Shown: one piece after another, positions 57,801 through 64,000 of the stretch
Numbering within the stretch: position 1 is the first letter of the stretch
How the letters are laid out: the number at the start of each line of letters is the position of its first letter
Assembly (NCBI GenBank): GCA_030620095.1
Contig: JAUTXW010000880.1
Location: forward strand, 38,378-102,377
DNA length: 64,000 nucleotides
Reading direction: 5' to 3'
Source of the DNA: Kuschelorhynchus macadamiae
Taxonomy: Eukaryota; Arthropoda; Insecta; Coleoptera; Curculionidae
Translations under genes and position numbers: made by a program
Notes under the pieces: model-generated
The model's input: the letters and a program-made list of their open reading frames with translations, nothing else
Told to the model about the DNA's origin: nothing
Database searches by the model: none

Positions 57801-59626
57801 CAGGGTGTTAAAAATGGAGAGCAAAACAAACAGAACTTTAAATGTAAAAATCTCCTGTTTTTCAAATGGAACGCCCTGTATATTTTTATCTCATCTGATT
57901 CAGCGTTCAATTACCTATCAGTACTCATATATATGTCCTATACCTAAAATGAACAGTTTCGATTTTATTAGTCGTTTTCCGATTTATCCCGGAATTTTGC
58001 CAGTAAATGAGATCAGAAACTAAAAAAATCAAGGTAGGCTTAGGAAATAACCTAATGCAATTGTTGACTTAAGATGACATTTGCTCTGTTTGTTGTTTTT
58101 GTCAAATTTTTGCTGCGAAATTTGTTAAAAAATGGCTTTATATAGTTTAGATGAACGTTTGAAATTATACAACTGTTTCATAAAAAATAATAAAAGTCCA
58201 GGGTTAGCCCTTAGAGAATATTCGAGGGAATATCCTAATAATCGAGTTCCCTCCAGGACTATATTTTTTTCGAATTGTGCGTGATTTGCAAAATGGTGTC
58301 CTTAAAAACTCTAAGAAAAATCGTCCCAATTTTGTCCTCACTGAGGAAAAACAACTGGAGATTTTACTTTATTTCGAGGAAGATGAAGAAAGATCACAAA
58401 GAGATGCTGACAGAGACATTGCACGTGTCAGTAGAGGAAGTATTCAAAAAACACTGCAGGTGAATGGTTATCATCCTTATAAATTTCTTCCAAATCAATT
58501 GTTATCACAATTAGACTTTAATGAAAGATTGACTTTTTGTTGTGATATTATGGACCGGCAGTTCGAAAATGTGTTTTTTTCAAAAGTGCTTTGGACTGAT
58601 GAGGCCTCATTTAATACGGCGGGTATTTTTAATCGGAAAAACACTCGATACTGGTCTCAAACTAATAAACATCTAATAAAAGCAATTAAAAAACAAGGCC
58701 GTCAAACCGTAAATGTGTGGTGCGGAATTATTTGCGACCGTATTATCGGACCAATATTTTTTGACAGGTCGTTAAATGGCGAAAGATACTTGGAGCTGCT
58801 TAGGAATGAAATCATGCCCCTTATCAACGACTTGCCAGCAAATATTTTAGAAAATATCATTTTTCAGCAGGATAGCGCCCCTTACCACACGGTTGCACCG
58901 GTAGTAAATTTCCTTAATCAACATTTTCCATTGTGGATAGGAAGACATGGTTTGATATCCTGGCCACCACGAGGCTCTGTTTTAAGCCCTTTAGACTTCT
59001 TTTTGTGGGGTGCACTAAAAAATAAAGTTTATAAAAATAGATCTAATAATAGAAATGAGTTAAAAATAAATATTAGGGAAGAGATCAATAATTTTAATGC
59101 ATCTAATTCGGTAAGGAACGCTATTCGAAAAATTTACACTTCATGTATCGCAATGGACGGTGGCCATATTGAAAATTTTTTATAATCTGTTTTAATCATG
59201 TTTAATACTCAGTTAGTTATTAGTTATACCGTGTGGCACAAGATATTGTTTTTGTCTCTCCCTTATTTTCGTAAACATTAAATAATAAGAACATAAATTA
59301 CATAATATTTCACTTTTATTGGTATTTTCTAACAATATTTATAGTCGCTATCTGTGTTAAGGGAATGAGAATAAGGCTTAGTTTACGACATTTTTATTTT
59401 AGCCCACTTCATCTGTTTACTTATATTAAAAAAAAATAGTCAAATCAGAAAACGGCTAATGAAATCGAAACTGTTCATTTTAGGTATAGGACATATATAT
59501 GGGTAATGATAGGTAATAGAACGCTGAATCAGATGAGATAAAAATATACAGGGCGTTCCATTTGAAAAACAGGAGATTTTTACATTTAAAGTTCGGTTTG
59601 TTTTGCTCTCCATTTTTAACACCCTG
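57801..59626. mobile_element. Mariner-type element 4 (inner)
   Basis: A 1.83-kb element flanked by TA. The ends read CAGGGTGTTAAAAATGG. The inverted repeats are about 190 bp or more (57801-58000 and 59440-59626). About 65 bp inside the left end lies AATGGAACGCCCTGTATA, an inward copy of the terminus. It contains a plus-strand transposase with a frameshift and a missing catalytic residue. Confidence 0.85.
58132..59185 (+). pseudogene. Mariner-type transposase, element 4
   Basis: ATG at 58132 (MALYSLDERLKLYNCFIK, then YSREYPNNRVPSRT: N-terminal HTH). An extra T in a T run near 58263-58270 shifts the frame. The rest is open from about 58277 to 59185: TEEKQLEILLYFEED, then WTDEASFNTAG (Asp 1), VNVWCGI, FQQDSAPYHTV (Asp 2), then PPRGSVLSPLDFFLWG. 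Relatives read RSPDLTPLDFF here. The third catalytic Asp is replaced by Val (G-S-V), so this copy lacks its triad even if the frame were intact. The C-terminus GGHIENFL is normal. Confidence 0.85.
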
Positions 59627-60065
59627 TATATTAATTGGTAAGACCAGCATGGAAACTCGTTGAATTGAACCCTTAGTAATGTATGTTTAGGATATTAGTC
59701 AGTTCCATTAAAGTTTTATAGGTAAACATTTTTTTTTAAAAAATATGTCCTTTTAAAAAAAATTCTAAAAACTCAATTTACTCAAAAACGATAAAGAATT
59801 CAAATATAGATGTTATTATAAAAACTTTCGTGAATTAACGGTAGAATCGAAATATGTAATAATATATGGGGTATCCCATTTAAATTAAGAAAGTTGACAT
59901 GTGTCACGTCAAAACAAAACACCCTGTATAAGCAAAAGTAAAATAAAATAAAAATTTAGTTGAATCCAAACAACTTTTGTATTTAACTTTTTGTCGTAAC
60001 TATTACCGTTTTCTAGATAAGGTGCTTTATCACCATAAAATGGCCACCCTGTACATAAATTAGTA

Positions 60066-60568
60066 AATAAACATAAGCATTAGAAAATGTTAAAAGATGC
60101 CACTACTCTTCAAGCACCTGAGGCTCCCAATAAGTTCATAGTAATCCCATATGGTCCCAGATATACGAGAGGTCTAGAAAAAGTATTCAAAAACGTAGGT
60201 TTTAGAGTAGCCTACAAAACGGAGAACAGTTTTAAAAATCTCCTTGGAAACCCTAAAGAAAAAGTCGACTTGAAGGAGAGGAGTGACATCTATGAAATTA
60301 CTGTAATGACTGCGATTTAAAACATGTTGGACAAACTAAACGCAGAAACATTCGTTTTAAAGAGCACATGGCACATTTAAGATACGGAAGAATAGAAAAG
60401 TCAAGCGTTGCCCAACATGCTTTGGAAAACAATCACCAAATAGGAATAAATAATCTAAAGTTGGTTAAAAATGTATCTAATAATAGAATATTGGATGCAT
60501 TTGAGAGTATAGAAATAGTTAAATGTGGTAAGAAAGCACTAAATAAAGACAGAGGGCTGATTTCCTAG
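60066..60568 (+). pseudogene. Penelope-like element 3, linker and GIY-YIG nuclease
   Basis: It resumes with KFIVIPYGPRYTRGLEKVF and KNLLGNPKEKVDL. A frameshift near 60302 leads to the nuclease: CNDCDLKHVGQTKRRN (Cys pair, then the Y-x-G-type VGQT block) and RFKEHMAHL, SVAQHALENNH. The end, ESIEIVKCGKKALNKDRG, is the family C-terminus (ALNKD block). A hammerhead motif follows about 65 bp after the stop. Confidence 0.8.
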
Positions 60569-60630
60569 TTTGACCACATTTACGTATAAATAGTCTCGGT
60601 TAGGATATTAAGTTACTTTAATTTATATCA

Positions 60631-60673
60631 TCTGCTGATGATGCTAATTTGGTTAGCGAAACCCGCGTCCAGA
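60631..60673 (+). ncRNA. Hammerhead ribozyme motif in PLE-3 tail
   Basis: Stem I TCTG (60631-60634) pairs with CAGA (60670-60673). The core CTGATGA is at 60635-60641, followed by one extra T. Stem II GCTAA/TTAGC (60643-60647 and 60653-60657) has a 5-nt loop. GAAA follows at 60658-60661. Stem III is AC/GT with a CCGC loop, and C60669 is the expected cleavage site. Hammerheads are known in Penelope-like elements. The extra T and two-pair stem III are weak points, and activity may need a dimer. Confidence 0.65.
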
Positions 60674-61175
60674 ACATAACAAGTTGTAGTGTAGTGTGGT
60701 TAGAACTCTTGTATTTTGAAACGGAAATGGTTTTAGAAGTCAATCAGATAAGTAGCACAGACAGGGCGCCGCGCCAGACCGACCAATAAGACAACATATT
60801 TTTAAGGATCTAGGGACCCTAAATCGCAAACATCTGCAAATATTTTGAAGGATACAATATTTCCCTCTTACGAGAGAAGTAAACCAATCAACAAACTAAC
60901 TGTAGCGTCTTAAAAAATAAAAAAGTCAAATAAGCTGTTCATTTATAATCGATGGTATTGTATATAACAGGGTTATGTTTAAGATGAAAACATTGACAGA
61001 AAACATTCGGAATAACAACGAACCTTTCCGCCCCAACGAAGAATACATTATTAATATTTCAGCGTATCGATAGTAAAGAAAGAACGTGAATAGGATACAA
61101 GCACGGTTTAAAGTAAAAGGACAACGCGTACGAAGTAAACACGGATGCAGGCAAGAACAGGCAGTTTAGCCAGGA

Positions 61176-61325
61176 CCAAATAAAAGAGCAATAAACGTAT
61201 TGAGCCGGGCATATAAGAGGGGAAACAGTAAAATAAAAAATTCAGACTTCATTTGATATTCCGCACGATATAAGATGCTGTGGGCCGCGGCGAGGAGTCG
61301 GAAAATTCGATTCTGGATATTCATA
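61176..61325 (+). repeat. Direct duplication, copy 1
   Basis: Matches 61961-62112 in the same orientation. Shared words are CAAATAAAAGAGC, ATTGAGCCGGGCATATA, AAAATTCAGACTTCATTTGATATTCC, GATATAAGATGCTGTGG and GTCGGAAAATTCGATTCT. The spacing is about 785 bp. Longer words are quoted here only in part and the copies are diverged. Confidence 0.75.
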
Positions 61326-61505
61326 CAATTTTCGATAATTAATTTTTCAAATATTTTTAGTTTTTGTCGGCTACGACCTGAACTTTTATCTCAACCTACA
61401 TATGTAGACAAAGTAAGCTCTATAGAACGCAAGCTTTCACGGCTTTGGTCAATTAAGAAATCATGGTTCTTGGGATTAGACCGTGTCAAATTGGAATTAA
61501 TATCC

Positions 61506-61540
61506 GACGTTTCGCCTTCGATTGCACGAGGCATCTTCAG
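61506..61540 (-). ncRNA. Second hammerhead-like motif
   Basis: On minus: CTGAAGA (61540-61534), one T, then GCCT and AGGC as stem II, GAAA and CGTC ending at 61506. Outside, ATCC and GGAT pair as a 4-bp stem I. Stem III would be only ACGT, which is self-complementary and better suited to pairing between two molecules. No PLE protein lies next to it, so it may be a solo terminal repeat. Confidence 0.5.
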
Positions 61541-61554
61541 GGATCTTTACTCCA

Positions 61555-61593
61555 CGAGATCTGAACACTGAATTATTCAGTGGTCAGATCTCG
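61555..61593. repeat. Strong hairpin next to the hammerhead-like motif
   Basis: CGAGATCTGA-A-CACTGAAT pairs with ATTCAGTG-G-TCAGATCTCG across a single-base loop. All positions pair except the A/G opposite each other. Confidence 0.8.
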
Positions 61594-61960
61594 TATGTAT
61601 GTATGCGGAATAATGCCTTACTTGGTCAAAGATCAAGAGTCATATGGTATTAAAATAATGTAAAATTATTAGGGGAGCGCCGGAGCCTCTATAGATCGCG
61701 TTCACCATATCAACAAGAAAAAAGTATGCATGTTAATATCGTGTTTCGGGATTTTTAATGTCTCCAAAATTTTAACCTAAGTTTAGGCTTTAGATTTGAA
61801 ACTTTGTATAAATAGCATTGAAAAAGATGAAATAAAAATTGAAAAACAATATTTTATTCTACATTGCTTTTTTTTAAGTCAGTTCTCTTTTCTATAAAAA
61901 AAATATGGGTTTGGTCAATCTAAATTATCCATTCGGTACACTGTGCAGCGTAACCACGAT

Positions 61961-62112
61961 CAAATAAAAGAGCCATATCCATATTGAGCCGGGCATATAC
62001 GAGGAAAATAGTAAAATAAAAAATTCAGACTTCATTTGATATTCCACACGATATAAGATGCTGTGGCCTTCGAGGGCGGTGTCGGAAAATTCGATTCTAA
62101 ATTTTCAAACAA
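61961..62112 (+). repeat. Direct duplication, copy 2
   Basis: Second copy of 61176-61325. The segment between them carries the hammerhead-like motif and hairpin. Confidence 0.75.
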
Positions 62113-62865
62113 ATCCCGTTTTACGAGCCTTTGTTGTATAATACGCGCGACGGTATAAGGCGTGCGACGTTCCCGCCATGATTTTAATATACCCCAGTTG
62201 CCCTCCAAGGCGTTCTATCAAAACGACGTTCCGGCACGCGAGCTTTCGGAGATTAAATATTTTTCCAGGACTTTGTGGGATGTGTGATGTTATTTCTTTG
62301 CAAAATCATAAATTTTGGCTCGTTCTCATTTTGTTGACATTGTTGAAGGCATTGCGCTTTACCATATTTTCAATCAATGGATAATGCAATGTCTTCAATA
62401 ATAAGATTTTGAATAAAAGAAGAAGAAAAAACTTTTATTTATAGCAACATATGTAATATTGACATTACGGACTTTTTAAAATTTTGAATGTGTCACATTA
62501 TCTACCGTTACTTCCCTCACTCATTTCTCGCCTCATTTAATTAAGTAAAATATTTATATAATATCTTTATTAAACATTTTTTTAAATACACAAAATGACT
62601 TAGAATAAACAAGAAAATCAACAATAATAATTAAAGATTTTACTACATTTTATCTAAAATCGTAAAATAAGAAGCCATTAACGCACTAGTGCGGTACTCA
62701 TATCTACTAATGTTAAAACCAGAACAAAATTAAAGAAAATACGTTTATTTTTGTTTAAAATACAGCATTACAATTACAAACTATTTGTTGTAAATGTTAT
62801 TACACAACTGCTGCATTTATTTAAACTAATACCAGATGTACTTGAATGAACTTGCATTCAATATG
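62113..62865. other. Unassigned AT-rich DNA
   Basis: No gene or RNA recognised. Confidence 0.35.
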
Positions 62866-62869
62866 TTTA

Positions 62870-63570
62870 CTAGTTGCTTTATTTTCCTTATTTCCTAGTA
62901 TACTCAATGCAGTCTTCTTTTTGTTTTCTTTCGAAGACTTAATGGATCCTACTGCAACTGTATTTGACCGTCATCCCCCGTGCCTATTTAAGTTTAAAAT
63001 GTCCACTCCGGTGTTGGCTAATAGTGATGTAAAAGACCTTCTAAAGCAGTAGCCGGTATATTGTTCTTGATTGGACAATTTTTAGAATAAAGCAATAATT
63101 TTAGGCATACCTCCAAAAGTGTTTATTCCCACTGGCTGTTTTGATCATTTACCGTTCTTATAGCACACAAAGAAACGACAATGATCCTGTTAGTAGAACA
63201 ATAAGTGCTACTTTCGCCATAAAAAACTCGTTATCATTAGATTCCTGCAGAAAAACACCAATATCGTTTTTCGTTAATATCTGCGATTTTGTAGGTCTAT
63301 ATCCTTTCGACTTTTAATATCCACATTTTTTTCTAATAGACATCACACTCCCCAATATTGAATAGTATGCCCAAAAAGACGATAGTTTTTAAATTTTGGA
63401 TTGATCATTAAAATACGCTATTAGATAATTTATATATTCTACTCTTCACACCATTTCTAATACCAGGAGTAGGCCAACTCATATTTTGCCCGTGATTTTT
63501 CGAGCAGAAGACTGGAAATTACGGCGGTAGCCAATTTTTCGATGTCGGATGGAAGATCTGAATCGCTCAT
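62870..63570 (-). pseudogene. Crypton-like tyrosine recombinase, second copy
   Basis: ATG on minus at 63570. It opens MSDSDLPSDIEKLATAVISSLL, almost as the copy at 13203. It continues with AYSWY and a stop, then AYFNDQSK, KGYRPTKSQILTK and FFMAKVALI. A C-terminal part near 63060-62960 reads CFRRSFTSLLANTGVDIL, then NRHGG, then SNTVAVG: the HxxR box (His here appears as Tyr) and the block before the catalytic Tyr. Several stops and a central gap show decay. Together with 13203-13625 it defines the family. Confidence 0.6.
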
Positions 63571-63667
63571 GTTGAAAATCTATGAAACTCGACTCAAACT
63601 TTGTGACAAATTACAAATTATTTACTAATGTTTTCTTAGTAACTTGGCTGCTATGGTATAGTAAGTA

Positions 63668-64000
63668 CAGGGTGTCCGGATTTGGTTGTAAAAGTAGGGT
63701 ATTATTATTTTTAAAGATAGAACCTTGCGGTTTTCGCGAACCTGAGCTAATTTTTTGTGAAACTCATGAAGCCGTAAACAAAATTTTCATAGCCTTCTTC
63801 GTTTATGAGATACAGGGCGAAATAGAAAATTTTGCATTTTGGGACCCCCCCTCGTATCTCGGTTATCCTTTAACTTAACGCAAAGGGAAAAATTGCTGCT
63901 TATGCAATTTTTTACGCTGGATCCAGTGGCGTATGTATGTATGTATATTTTTCATTTGAGTTGTTATTTTTTAGATATGACCCAAACTTGTGTTTTTTTT
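63668..64000. mobile_element. Left end of another mariner-type element, cut by the window edge
   Basis: TA then CAGGGTGTCCGGATTTGG at 63668, with an internal ATACAGGGCG word near 63811. It is similar in style to the other long-TIR elements. The right end and transposase would lie beyond 64000. Confidence 0.6.

Larger units (their letters stand above)
57379..60051. mobile_element. Outer foldback element (845 bp of arms) enclosing mariner-type element 4
   Basis: Arms 57379-57800 and 59627-60051 are inverted copies starting CAGGGTGGCCATTTTATGG, flanked by TA. Without the inner element the arms meet at CCAATT/AATTGG with only a few bases of spacer, so the outer unit is almost entirely palindromic. 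Each arm also contains another internal CAGGGTGT-like terminus (about 57504 and 59923). It interrupts PLE-3. Confidence 0.75.

Noticed and set aside
1..64000. Bacterial-type features (operons, ribosome binding sites, riboswitches)
   Set aside because: Everything recognisable is eukaryotic transposable-element sequence, so such features are not expected and none was seen.

Overview
This 64 kb window is AT-rich eukaryotic DNA from an arthropod, most likely an insect. Supporting signs are long-TIR mariner-type transposons ending in CAGGGTG, CR1/Jockey-type and R4/Dong-like retrotransposons, FLYWCH-type MULEs, ZMYM-type hATs and Penelope-like elements (PLEs). A beetle is a guess I cannot confirm. 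I find no convincing host gene, tRNA, rRNA, CRISPR array or operon. One 78-nt open segment with splice-like borders (31592-31669) is the only weak candidate for a host exon. Almost every recognisable protein is a transposon product, nearly all broken by stops, frameshifts or insertions. Where I say that an interrupted frame resumes, this comes from reading the flanks.

Layout. 1-5 kb: sparse DNA with a non-autonomous hAT (1232-1819), a SWIM-type repeat-protein tail (2623-2835) and an element with 76-bp perfect inverted repeats (3411-4215). 5.1-13 kb: an R4/Dong-like retrotransposon (+) split by a CR1-like element (5603-8774, -) and then by a mariner-type element (10220-12920). 13.2-20.9 kb: the start of a Crypton-like tyrosine recombinase, a dispersed repeat ending in (TA)n, and a PLE whose YVDD motif is split by a second CR1-like element (15134-17777). 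A near-intact mariner-type element (18952-20807) follows. 20.9-27.4 kb: a hAT/CGGBP1-like gene (-) whose zinc finger is interrupted by a FLYWCH-MULE (22955-27291). Part of the MULE's transposase has expanded into exactly 13 tandem 199-bp units.

28-31.5 kb: a mariner-type transposase (-) split by a ZMYM-type hAT. 31.9-38.5 kb: two decayed Jockey-like retrotransposons, the second hit by a mariner-type element inside its endonuclease GDFN motif. 38.5-45.7 kb: a PLE (-) with inverted terminal copies, interrupted by a nearly complete two-ORF CR1/Jockey-type element (39361-44448). 46-55 kb: mostly unassigned DNA framed by inverted repeats of more than 500 bp belonging to another mariner-type element (47153-54947). 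55-60.7 kb: a 5'-truncated PLE interrupted by an 845-bp foldback that itself carries a mariner-type element at its centre. The PLE ends in a well-formed hammerhead ribozyme motif. 60.7-64 kb: a direct duplication, a second hammerhead-like motif, a second Crypton-like copy (-), and the left end of another mariner-type element.

The main theme is nesting: elements repeatedly land inside other elements, often in catalytic motifs, and several target duplications can still be read. The most interesting signals are the 13-unit satellite arising from a transposase exon, the hammerhead folds linked to PLEs, and the recurrent two-tier terminal repeats of the mariner-type elements.
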